From contig NZ_MPSZ01000004.1 in the NCBI RefSeq assembly GCF_001939065.1, positions 158,275 through 222,274 on the forward strand: DNA of 64,000 nt, read 5' to 3'. A program made the translations under genes and the position numbers. This DNA is from Exiguobacterium indicum HHS 31. GTDB taxonomy: Bacteria > Bacillota > Bacilli > Exiguobacteriales > Exiguobacteriaceae. The first letter of the stretch is position 1; every line of letters starts with the position of its first letter. The notes under the pieces were generated by a model, which had not been told where the DNA came from, made no database searches, and was given only the letters and a program-made list of their open reading frames with translations. This document shows positions 33,318-40,975 of this stretch, one piece after another.

Positions 33318-34231
33318 GAAACCTCCTGTAAGGACTTTGATGACTTCGATGGTTTGTTTTGACGGAGCAACATCCAACCGGCAAAGGCGAAGTAGCCCCA
33401 CCAAGCGACGACTTGTTCGAGCGATGGGTTATGGCTGTATCCGAACATCGCACCCATGAACGTTCCGATCTGTCCACTGATCAATGTTGAATTTCCTGTA
33501 TCACGCAAGTATTGCACCTGATCGATGTAGTGCTCCGGCATGAAGCCGACGATATTGTATACAGCAGCTGGTGTGCCGTCAGCATTCATCAAAAGACTAC
33601 CGAGCAAACCAAGATCTTGGAAGCGTCCAATCGTTTGGACGAGCATGCCGGCTGCGATGAATAGAATGAGTACGCCCGTCACTTGGAAGAAGCGTTTGAC
33701 GGGAATCTTCATAGAGCCGGAAACGAATAAGTATCCGAAAATCAAGGCGAGTAACAGACCGGAAACCGCGCCATAACTCGTTAGTACTTTTTCGATTTCC
33801 CCACCTGAGATGGCAGCGAAGAAGAAGACGGTCTCAATTCCTTCTCGAACGATGACGAGGAAGGAGTGGATGATCATCGTGATGGCACTACCCGTCGAGA
33901 CGGCAGCGGCGACCTTCGCTTGGGAGGCTTGTTGATTCTCTTTCGCTTCCTTTCCCATCCAGAGGACCATGTGTGTCAAGAGCAGGACGGAGACCATCAT
34001 GATGCCGAGACGGAGATACGTATCGCTTCCGAAGCTCGCAAAACTCGTAAAGACGACTTGGAACAGGAACGCGACACCAAGGCTAGCGAGAAGTGCCAAC
34101 CCGACACCTGCGTAGACCCACTTTTTATATTGTGGAGCGTTCAATCGATCGAGATAACCTAAGATCAACCCAACGATGAGAACAGCCTCGAGACACTCCC
34201 GAAGCGTAATCAAAAACGCTTGAAAATCCAT
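33314..34231 (-). CDS. efeU: FTR1-family iron permease
   Basis: A 305-residue membrane protein with seven helices. Two iron-binding R-E-x-x-E motifs stand in helices: RECLE (11-15) and REGIE (129-133). This is the core of Ftr1/EfeU high-affinity iron permeases, which import ferric or oxidised ferrous iron. It follows the surface partner protein by 12 nt and shares a Fur-box promoter at the operon head. No EfeB-type peroxidase gene is in the window. Confidence 0.92.
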   Translation of the reverse strand: MDFQAFLITLRECLEAVLIVGLILGYLDRLNAPQYKKWVYAGVGLALLASLGVAFLFQVVFTSFASFGSDTYLRLGIMMVSVLLLTHMVLWMGKEAKENQQASQAKVAAAVSTGSAITMIIHSFLVIVREGIETVFFFAAISGGEIEKVLTSYGAVSGLLLALIFGYLFVSGSMKIPVKRFFQVTGVLILFIAAGMLVQTIGRFQDLGLLGSLLMNADGTPAAVYNIVGFMPEHYIDQVQYLRDTGNSTLISGQIGTFMGAMFGYSHNPSLEQVVAWWGYFAFAGWMLLRQNKPSKSSKSLQEVS

Positions 34232-34243
34232 CTGTCTTCCTCC

Positions 34244-34978
34244 TTATGAGCGGCGTTTCTTCTTCCATTGACCAATGACGACGATGACGATGAGGACGAT
34301 GACGAGTCCGAGCGCAATCAATTTCCAAATCGCGTCCGTTCCGAACGTTTGACCGAGGAAGGAGTCTTCTTCCGTGAAGACGCCTGTTTTTTCTTCACCC
34401 GGCAAAACGAAGAGAGGTGTTAACGTATCTTCGATCATCGTAATGTTTTTCTTGAAGGATTCCTCATCACTCGCTTTTTTCCCGACCCCAAACAGACCAG
34501 GATTTCCGAGTGCTTTTAAGGATTCATCAAATGCAGTATACACGTCATCGGATGTTTGTGCATCCTTGCTTTCCTTGACGTAAGGCGCGAGCACATCGTA
34601 TGTTCCGCGGGCTTTCGCAAGTAAGAGCTTCGCTTGACCGAAGTCCTCGAACTGCTCTTCAGCAAAGTGCAGACGACGTTCAATATTTTGACGGAGAGCG
34701 ACGCGGTATGCTTGTTTAGCAGCCTCTGCATCTTCTTGTTCAAGCGCCGTGTCGATCTTCGCTTTCGCTTCAGGGAAATACAGTTTGAATTCTTTATCAT
34801 AGGCGGCAAGGGTTTCTTTCGCAAGCGCGTAATCCTTGGCATCAAGCTGTTCTTCAAATTGTTTATACGCTTCCGCAAAAGCTTCCTTTCCTGGGTCTCC
34901 ATAACTATAAGCGGAAACCGTGGAAGTGCTCACGAACAGTGAGAGCAGGAGGAGCGGTAGCAAAAGAAGGCGTTTCAT
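34244..34978 (-). CDS. Extracellular helical partner of FTR1
   Basis: 244 residues. Signal peptide (residues 1-23, ending VSA), an extracellular helical domain with many Glu/Asp/Lys, then a C-terminal membrane segment (about 215-238) and basic stop KKKRRS. Segments such as RRLHFAEEQFEDFGQAKLLL, TYDVLAPYV and NPGLFGVGKK resemble the N-terminal extracellular domain fused to FTR1 in other Gram-positives; here it is a separate gene. It probably presents iron to the permease. Its ATG overlaps the GT2 stop (ATGA). Confidence 0.75.
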   Translation of the reverse strand: MKRLLLLPLLLLSLFVSTSTVSAYSYGDPGKEAFAEAYKQFEEQLDAKDYALAKETLAAYDKEFKLYFPEAKAKIDTALEQEDAEAAKQAYRVALRQNIERRLHFAEEQFEDFGQAKLLLAKARGTYDVLAPYVKESKDAQTSDDVYTAFDESLKALGNPGLFGVGKKASDEESFKKNITMIEDTLTPLFVLPGEEKTGVFTEEDSFLGQTFGTDAIWKLIALGLVIVLIVIVVIGQWKKKRRS

Positions 34979-35703
34979 CCGAGGTGCTCCTTTCGTTCCA
35001 TGCGTTCTTCAACGCTAAGCTGTGTGATCGGTCGTCGCCATTCCCGGTAAATCGCTGGGAGGACACGTTGGACATAATTCAGACGGATAAAAGACTTTCC
35101 TGCTTCCCGGACCCGATAACGAATCGGGACTTCGTGCAGGCGGAAGCCTTTTCGGACGAGATTGAGAGTTAAGACTTGGGCATAGTTATAATCGTGAATG
35201 ATCTCAGCATGGTGACACGCTGCGCGTGAAAAAGCACGCATTCCACTTTGACCATCATGGATTTTACGTTTCAATAAAAGGCATTGCAACCACGTGAAGA
35301 CATGATTCCCGATATAGCGATAGAGTCGCATCCCGTCGACGGTACCGAGAAAGCGGGAACCGAATACGTAGTCGGCCTGATCGTGTAAGATCGGTCGCAC
35401 GATATCCGGGATTTGATCGGCCGGATATTCGTTATCCGCATCGATCATGACAGCAACATCCGCGTCAAGTTCGTAGGATTGGCGGAGTCCTTCCCGGACT
35501 GCAGCGCCGAGTCCTTGATTTTGTTCGAACCGATAGACATGTGCGCCGTGTTGACGCGCGATCGTACTCGTCTCATCAGTCGAACCATCATCGATGACGA
35601 GGGTCTCGACCGGAATACCGTCGATCATGTCCGGGATCCGTTTTAAGACGAGCGGGAGCGACACTTCCTCGTTGTGTGCCGGTAAAAAGACGATAATCTT
35701 CAT
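34975..35703 (-). CDS. GT2 glycosyltransferase, DPM1-type polyprenyl-phosphate sugar synthase
   Basis: A 242-residue GT-A fold enzyme. FLPAHNEEVSLPLVL, VIDDGSTDET, MIDADNEYP (DxD-type) and SGMRAFSR are the dolichol-phosphate-mannose-synthase pattern. No membrane helices, so it resembles the soluble DPM1 class. It would transfer a sugar from NDP-sugar to undecaprenyl phosphate on the cytosolic face, feeding the flippase-like and GT-C proteins of the operon. Overlaps both neighbours by 4 nt. Confidence 0.85.
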   Translation of the reverse strand: MKIIVFLPAHNEEVSLPLVLKRIPDMIDGIPVETLVIDDGSTDETSTIARQHGAHVYRFEQNQGLGAAVREGLRQSYELDADVAVMIDADNEYPADQIPDIVRPILHDQADYVFGSRFLGTVDGMRLYRYIGNHVFTWLQCLLLKRKIHDGQSGMRAFSRAACHHAEIIHDYNYAQVLTLNLVRKGFRLHEVPIRYRVREAGKSFIRLNYVQRVLPAIYREWRRPITQLSVEERMERKEHLG

Positions 35704-37136
35704 GTGTACCTCGCCTCCTTGAACGCTTCTGTCAACAGCACCCCGCGGCTATCGTGCGGGATGTCTGCCCCTAGTACTTTTGTGATCGTCGGTCCGAGTG
35801 ACAAGATATGATGGTGCGTATCGACTTTTAGACCGGCATGAATGTTCTTACCGTACATCCAGAACGGAACGAACCGTTCGCCTTCATCCAAGTGACCGTG
35901 TCCGCCAATTCCATCCGCTTGACCGTGATCTGCCATGACGATGAGTGTCGCATCCTCGAGTTTACCGAGACGATCGAGCTCCTCACAAAATTCAGCGAGT
36001 AATGCATCCGCTTCTTCGATTTTTTGAACATACTCGGAATAGAGGGTGCCCCGACTGTGTCCCGTTTGATCCGTTCCGATCAACTGAATCGCGAGCAGAT
36101 CCGGATCCTCTTCATGGACGATTTGTTTGGCACGTTCAACGATATTTCGATCTGCAACATCGTTATGCATGACTGCCGTGACGGTCCGTACATCGGTTGA
36201 ACCGAACGCATCGACAAGGTGCGCGATACCAAGAATTTTTCCTGATTTATCGACGGCACGGAGACGATCGAAGACGGTATCCGTTTTAACGCCGGTCGTA
36301 TTCCAGACCATGTTCGAATGAATGCCATGATCTTCTGGGCGAGCACCGGTGAACATCGAACTGAAGCAGACGACGGTCCGGGCAGGGTAAACCGTCTCCA
36401 TATTCGTATATTCCGTTCCTTCCTGACGCAATCGTTCGAGGAACGGTGTGTTTGCTGCCATGTAGCGATCTTTACGCATTCCGTCGACAATCAGGACATA
36501 GACTTTTTCTGAAGTCGGAAGATCGGCATCTACCGTCATTGCCTCGGGCAACTTCGGTTTCCAGTCGAACAGGTAGTGATGCAGGATCCATGCAAAGACG
36601 AATAGACCAATTGGGAACCAGACGAACGTCATGTCGAGTGTCGGCGCGTCGCTTGCCGTCCACCAGTACATGAGTAACAAGGCAACCTTAGGCAGTTGCT
36701 CCTGCGCGTTACCACTTGTCGAATCACTATTCTTCAGAACGAGTTTCCAAAAGCGCGTGAAGTTCGTCCAGCGCGTTCCAATCCGGAGATGATAATAGAT
36801 CGTCCCCCAGAAAAAAATCGTGAAGAAGAAATAGAGACCTGCGCCATAGGCGAACAAAGGTAAATAATCTGCATTCGTACCCCGAAGGAACAGCCAAACG
36901 ATGACCGGAATCCAAAGGTAATTTCGTAAAAATAACGGAAAATCATAACGCCAAAGCAAGATGAACAAAGGAAGCGTCACGATGAAACCAAGACCAGCTT
37001 CTGCGAGAGGCATCTGCGTCCATAAGGCGTACGTCAAGAAGACGCCGATCGTAAAAATGGGTGTGAAGGGTTTTCCTTCATTGAGTAAGTTCCAGGCGCG
37101 TGCTGCGACTTTTTCAAAGCGAGAAGCGCTTTTCAT
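35700..37136 (-). CDS. Membrane alkaline-phosphatase-superfamily phosphodiesterase/transferase
   Basis: 478 residues. Five or so membrane helices (residues 25-200) precede a type I phosphodiesterase/nucleotide pyrophosphatase catalytic domain. Metal ligands and nucleophile: LIVDGMRKDR, YPARTVVCFSSM (Thr nucleophile), QTGHSRGT and ADHGQADGIGGHGH. Such enzymes hydrolyse or transfer phosphoesters. The helices suggest action on a lipid-linked or envelope substrate. Start MKSASRFEK with AAAGGAGG upstream; 4-nt overlaps on both sides. Confidence 0.8.
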   Translation of the reverse strand: MKSASRFEKVAARAWNLLNEGKPFTPIFTIGVFLTYALWTQMPLAEAGLGFIVTLPLFILLWRYDFPLFLRNYLWIPVIVWLFLRGTNADYLPLFAYGAGLYFFFTIFFWGTIYYHLRIGTRWTNFTRFWKLVLKNSDSTSGNAQEQLPKVALLLMYWWTASDAPTLDMTFVWFPIGLFVFAWILHHYLFDWKPKLPEAMTVDADLPTSEKVYVLIVDGMRKDRYMAANTPFLERLRQEGTEYTNMETVYPARTVVCFSSMFTGARPEDHGIHSNMVWNTTGVKTDTVFDRLRAVDKSGKILGIAHLVDAFGSTDVRTVTAVMHNDVADRNIVERAKQIVHEEDPDLLAIQLIGTDQTGHSRGTLYSEYVQKIEEADALLAEFCEELDRLGKLEDATLIVMADHGQADGIGGHGHLDEGERFVPFWMYGKNIHAGLKVDTHHHILSLGPTITKVLGADIPHDSRGVLLTEAFKEARYT

Positions 37137-37987
37137 CGTCTTCCTCCTTTCCAATCAGTGTATTTGAGCTGACGAACCAACAACCGAAGTGTAGCCGGAT
37201 GCCGAATGAGAACGTACAGCGGGATAAGAAAAGCAAAGGCATATTTAAAGAAGTGCGTCATCAAGGCAACGTCGTATGCATGAGCAACACCGGCTTGCCG
37301 TAACACCGTACCCATCGCGAGTTCGTACGTACCGAGTCCACCCGGCGTGAATTGAATCACACCGGACAGGACACCGGCACTCATCGCAATCAATGTCGTC
37401 GGAAAGGACACATCGACACCAGCTCCATGTAAGAGGAGGAAGACGGCGAGTGCCTCGACTGCCCAAGCGAGCGTTCCGAACAGAACGAGCGATGGGAGAT
37501 GCGGGACATGTCGGCGTAACACGAGCAATAACGCGGTCGCAAGGAGCGCGACGAGCAAGACGATTGGGTGAAACAACCAACCGATCAGAATGAAGGTACA
37601 CAGAACGATCAAGTCAATACTTCGTTGTAAGACGAAGATCGCGCTCGTCTGTTTCCATGGACTTCCGACGGCTCTCGCCGTCACGAGTCGGATCATCTCT
37701 CCCAGTTTGACCGGTGAGAGATGATTGATCGTCAGTCCGAGATACAGGCTCGACAGGTATACAGCAGTCGGTGCACGTTTGGCATCGGCGCGGCGCCAGG
37801 CGACCGCGCGTAAATAAAAGGCGATCGCATACGTCAAGGTCGCAAGGATCGTCCAGGGACTCTTGAATAAAGCTTCAATGTACCGATACGAGACCGGTAA
37901 CTCCAGGAAAAAACGGAGCAGTAAAAAGATGACAAGCCCGGTAAGCGTCAGATACAGAAACGTTCGAATCAGCGGTTTTGATGCCAC
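37133..37987 (-). CDS. Flippase-like/LPG-synthase transmembrane protein (UPF0104)
   Basis: A 284-residue membrane protein with seven or eight helices of the AglD/MprF N-terminal (UPF0104) family. Signature segments are NHLSPVKLGEMIRLV and SGVIQFTPGGLGTYELA. These domains move or modify polyprenyl- or glycerolipid-linked groups; a flippase role for a polyprenyl-sugar fits the operon but is inferred. GTG start with AGGTGAT; it overlaps the epimerase gene by 19 nt and the phosphodiesterase gene by 4 nt. Confidence 0.78.
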   Translation of the reverse strand: MASKPLIRTFLYLTLTGLVIFLLLRFFLELPVSYRYIEALFKSPWTILATLTYAIAFYLRAVAWRRADAKRAPTAVYLSSLYLGLTINHLSPVKLGEMIRLVTARAVGSPWKQTSAIFVLQRSIDLIVLCTFILIGWLFHPIVLLVALLATALLLVLRRHVPHLPSLVLFGTLAWAVEALAVFLLLHGAGVDVSFPTTLIAMSAGVLSGVIQFTPGGLGTYELAMGTVLRQAGVAHAYDVALMTHFFKYAFAFLIPLYVLIRHPATLRLLVRQLKYTDWKGGRR

Positions 37988-38880
37988 GCGATCACCTGCT
38001 CCAGTCCAACATCGATCTCGATTGACGGTTGGTAACCGAATGCTTCTTTTGCAGCCGTCGTATCACTCCATGTCATCGTCACGTCCCCACGTCGTGCAGT
38101 TTGAGTTTGCACGGGCACATCAAACCGTTGACCGATCCGTTCAGCTAGCGTGCGGACGGAGACCGGCTGATTCGCGCCGAGGTTATACGTACCTACTGCA
38201 CGAGCCAGCAACGCCTGTTCCATTCCACGGGTGATGTCATCGATATACGTGAAGTCACGGATCGGATCACCGAAGACGGTGAGTGCCTCTCCGCGTAATG
38301 CCTGTTCGATGAATCGAAACAGCGCCATATCAGGACGACCCGAAGGACCATAGACCGTAAAGAAGCGAAACAGCGTCACGTTTACATCATATAAATGAGC
38401 ATAAGCATGACAAAAGCTTTCGGCACTATACTTGGCTGCCGCATAAGGACTGGCGACGTGTCCCGTTGCCTGATCTTCTTTCAGCAGACCCGTCTGTTCC
38501 CCGTAAACGGAAGAAGAAGACGCGAAAAAGACATGCGGCATGCCATGTCTTTTTGCGGCTTCTAACAAGGTCACCGTCATATCGATGTCCTCACGAATAT
38601 AGTGATGCGGTTCCTCGAGCGAACGCGGAACACCTGGAAGAGCTGCGAGATGAAAGACGGCGTCGAACGATGTCTCCATCCAGGCGTCGAGATCGTGATG
38701 AACGTCACCCGTCGTAACGGTAACACCGGCACGTCTTAATGCAGCTGCTCGTTCTTCTTTTAACTGAACATCATAGTAGTCCGTGAAAGCATCAAGTACA
38801 TGGACGGTATGGTGCTGCTGGAGCCGGAGGGCGAGGGCGGCGCCAATGAAGCCGGCACCTCCTGTGATTCCGATATTCAT
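37969..38880 (-). CDS. NAD-dependent NDP-sugar epimerase/dehydratase
   Basis: A 303-residue extended SDR. ITGGAGFIGAALALRLQ cofactor loop, catalytic S..YxxxK as FASSSSVYG and SPYAAAKYSAE, FRFFTVYGPSGRPDMALFRF and RDFTYIDDITRG. The pattern is nearest UDP-glucuronate 4-epimerase/UDP-glucose 4-epimerase, so it probably makes the donor sugar for the GT2 enzyme. GGAGGG stands before the ATG, 26 nt after the lipoprotein gene. Confidence 0.87.
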   Translation of the reverse strand: MNIGITGGAGFIGAALALRLQQHHTVHVLDAFTDYYDVQLKEERAAALRRAGVTVTTGDVHHDLDAWMETSFDAVFHLAALPGVPRSLEEPHHYIREDIDMTVTLLEAAKRHGMPHVFFASSSSVYGEQTGLLKEDQATGHVASPYAAAKYSAESFCHAYAHLYDVNVTLFRFFTVYGPSGRPDMALFRFIEQALRGEALTVFGDPIRDFTYIDDITRGMEQALLARAVGTYNLGANQPVSVRTLAERIGQRFDVPVQTQTARRGDVTMTWSDTTAAKEAFGYQPSIEIDVGLEQVIAWHQNR

Positions 38881-38906
38881 CTTATCCCTCCGTTTCCATT
38901 TCCTTC

Positions 38907-40091
38907 TTAGTTAAGTGGTTCGAGTGCGTCTGTGATCCGTTCACCTGTCGTTTCAGCCTTGACGTCGCCTTTTTCGACGAGTGCGAACCATTCGTTTGCA
39001 TCTTTTGCGACTTGCGCTGCTTTGTCCTTGCCGAGACGATTCTCAAGCGTCGGTTTCATCGCAACGACGAACATGTTCGCTTCCATTGCTTCTGCACGTG
39101 CTGTATCGACGTCTTTCTTCTCGATCGCTTCTTGTGCCTCTTCATGATACCCGTCGACTTTTTCAGTCAACGCTTTTGCGAACAATCCTTCGATTTCTTT
39201 GTAAGAAACGTCAGCTGGCTTTGTTTTTGAGAAATCATAGCGCTCTTTCAGTGTTTTGACAGCCTCTTCGTCTCCGCCCGCTAATGATTCTTCGATCGCG
39301 AGGAGGAAGCCATATCCTTCTGCTTGTTCCATTTGTAATTCTTTTTCGTCCGTACCGGCTTTGACGCCATCCTCGATTTTTTGTGCATAACCGAGTGCAG
39401 CTAAATAGAAGGAACGATAAATCGATTTATCCGTCACTTGTTTCGCAACATTGAAGTCACCGATTTCTTTCGCGTCGATGGCTTCTTGCTGAGCTGCAAG
39501 ACCTGATGTGATCGCTTGAGCGATGGCGTCTTCGTTTTTGAAGCCGTAGCTCGCGTCCCGTTTTTCAGCTGTCGGAATGAAGACGGTCTTCGCCATCGCT
39601 TCCACGTCCTTGAGTGCTTCCGTTGCAGCTTCCGGTTTACCAGCTACGAGTGCTTCTTCAGCTTTTGCTTGTGTTGCTTTTTGTAATTTATAGAAATACG
39701 ATTGTAGACCTTTATCCACGAGTTGACGCGCGATGTTCTCATCGAGATCCTTCGCTTCCACACCTGCTAAAGCAGACTGGATGACTTGTTCGATTTCTGG
39801 TGCTGTCGTCTCGACACCACCTTTTAGTTTCGATTCATAACTTGTCGTGACCATCTTCCAATCAATCGCTTGTCCTTCTTTTGCTTTGTCGAGTTCTGTT
39901 TTGATTGAGCTGAAGATCGTCAATTCATCTGTCAGTGTCGTTGCAGCGATCCCCGCATCTGCTGATTTAGTTTCGGTCGACTGTTCCGTTTTCTCTTTTT
40001 TCGGTGCAGTCGTATCCGTTTCATTCGAACCGCAGGCAGCTAAGATACCGGCTACCATGAAGATAGAAGCTACTTTTAAACGTTTTTTCAT
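38907..40091 (-). CDS. Fur-regulated surface lipoprotein, probable iron-uptake component
   Basis: 394 residues. Lipoprotein signal peptide with lipobox LAAC (Cys20), a Thr/Lys/Glu-rich linker and then an all-helical domain containing two similar halves: RQLVDKGLQSYFYKLQKATQ matches KQVTDKSIYRSFYLAALGYA. The family is not recognised with certainty. It has no GxHxxE imelysin motif, so it is not a plain EfeO, but it resembles the helical FTR1 partner in composition. It is the first gene behind the Fur-box promoter; an iron-binding or acceptor role is inferred. Confidence 0.7.
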   Translation of the reverse strand: MKKRLKVASIFMVAGILAACGSNETDTTAPKKEKTEQSTETKSADAGIAATTLTDELTIFSSIKTELDKAKEGQAIDWKMVTTSYESKLKGGVETTAPEIEQVIQSALAGVEAKDLDENIARQLVDKGLQSYFYKLQKATQAKAEEALVAGKPEAATEALKDVEAMAKTVFIPTAEKRDASYGFKNEDAIAQAITSGLAAQQEAIDAKEIGDFNVAKQVTDKSIYRSFYLAALGYAQKIEDGVKAGTDEKELQMEQAEGYGFLLAIEESLAGGDEEAVKTLKERYDFSKTKPADVSYKEIEGLFAKALTEKVDGYHEEAQEAIEKKDVDTARAEAMEANMFVVAMKPTLENRLGKDKAAQVAKDANEWFALVEKGDVKAETTGERITDALEPLN

Positions 40092-40156
40092 AATCGTGAT
40101 TCCCCCAGAAGAATTAATAAGACGTTTTCCGTCATGTAGTCGTTTTCACAAATCTA

Positions 40157-40185
40157 ACTATAGCGAGAATAATTCTCATTGTCAA
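40157..40185 (-). promoter_or_regulatory. Fur-box promoter of the iron/glycan operon
   Basis: Minus strand TTGACA (40185-40180), 17-bp spacer, TATAGT (40162-40157). The spacer contains GAGAAT-A-ATTCTC (40165-40177), which fits the Fur 7-1-7 pattern TGAGAATNATTCTCA with one end base changed. Fur-Fe bound here would block RNA polymerase. Confidence 0.85.
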
Positions 40186-40198
40186 TTGAACTTTAAAG

Positions 40199-40236
40199 AA
40201 AAAAACGGCTTCGGAGCAGGGCTCCAAAGCCGTTTT
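40199..40236 (-). terminator. Terminator of the YbjN-domain gene
   Basis: AAAACGGCTTTGGAGC / GCTCCGAAGCCGTTTT hairpin followed by a T-tract on the minus strand. Confidence 0.9.
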
Positions 40237-40247
40237 AAAATGAGAAA

Positions 40248-40775
40248 TTAGAACTGTTCGTACAGTTTTGTCAAATACGTGTAGACTTCGTCTGATGCTT
40301 GGAACATCATGACAGAATGTCCGAAGATCGCAGCTGGGTTGAAGCCATGATCAAGATCGATCGTTGATGCGATCGTGACATCACGGTCGCTGTCGAGAAC
40401 GACGCGGAAGTATTTGAACTCTTGGTTGAAGTCATTGATGGCGTTCAGAATCGGGAGATCCTCGACACCGTCTGGTACGTGTGTCACCGTACGAGCGAAT
40501 AATTCGACATCTGTCGTCGTCTTACTGAAGACGATCATCATCATCGGTTCTGCTCCTGCAGGTGTTTTTTCTTGTGTCATAAAGAAGACGTGTGTCTCAT
40601 TCTCACGTGCTTCCATTGGAATGCCTTTTTCAACGAGGAAAGCTTGGAATGCTTCCAAGTGTTGTTGCTGTTGTGGCGCGATTCCTTGTTCGTTTGTTTC
40701 GGGTTGACGATCTTGGTGAATCGGTGTCACTTTATTGTTCTCGTTTGATTCGTTCGAGTTACGTTCCTGGTCCAT
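40248..40775 (-). CDS. YbjN-domain protein
   Basis: 175 residues. A disordered polar N-terminus (residues 1-40, rich in Asn, Gln and Glu) precedes a YbjN-like domain (about 45-175) of T3SS-chaperone-like fold, with LNAINDFNQEFKYFRVVLDSDRDVTIASTIDL in pattern. The domain binds partners in stress or motility contexts elsewhere. It is transcribed alone, divergent from the CoA-disulfide reductase fusion. Confidence 0.65.
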   Translation of the reverse strand: MDQERNSNESNENNKVTPIHQDRQPETNEQGIAPQQQQHLEAFQAFLVEKGIPMEARENETHVFFMTQEKTPAGAEPMMMIVFSKTTTDVELFARTVTHVPDGVEDLPILNAINDFNQEFKYFRVVLDSDRDVTIASTIDLDHGFNPAAIFGHSVMMFQASDEVYTYLTKLYEQF

Positions 40776-40911
40776 TGCAAAATCCCCCTTTATATACTAT
40801 AAATTCAGTTTCAAGCATTTCAGAAGGAATTGCAACTAATGTCCGTTAAGATAGGAAGAAAATACAAAAGAGCAGAGATATGTCTTGTTTGTGAATCTAC
40901 GAGCAATTGAC

Positions 40912-40940
40912 TTGAAATGACATACCTAACAGGGTATATT
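40912..40940 (+). promoter_or_regulatory. Promoter with CsoR/CstR-type operator
   Basis: TTGAAA (40912-40917), 17 bp, TATATT (40935-40940). The inverted repeat ATACC-TAACAG-GGTAT (40922-40937) fills the spacer and enters the -10. ATACC/GGTAT arms are the hallmark of CsoR-family operators, including the persulfide sensor CstR. A CstR role fits the sulfur-handling gene it controls. Confidence 0.65.
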
Positions 40941-40975
40941 AGGTGACAGATAGAAATTCAAGGAGGAATCATCAG

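Noticed and set aside
38907..40091. EfeO/imelysin identity for the Fur-regulated lipoprotein
   Set aside because: The nearest match to the GxHxxE motif is GYHEEA, lacking the final Glu at the right place, so only a general iron-uptake role was assigned.
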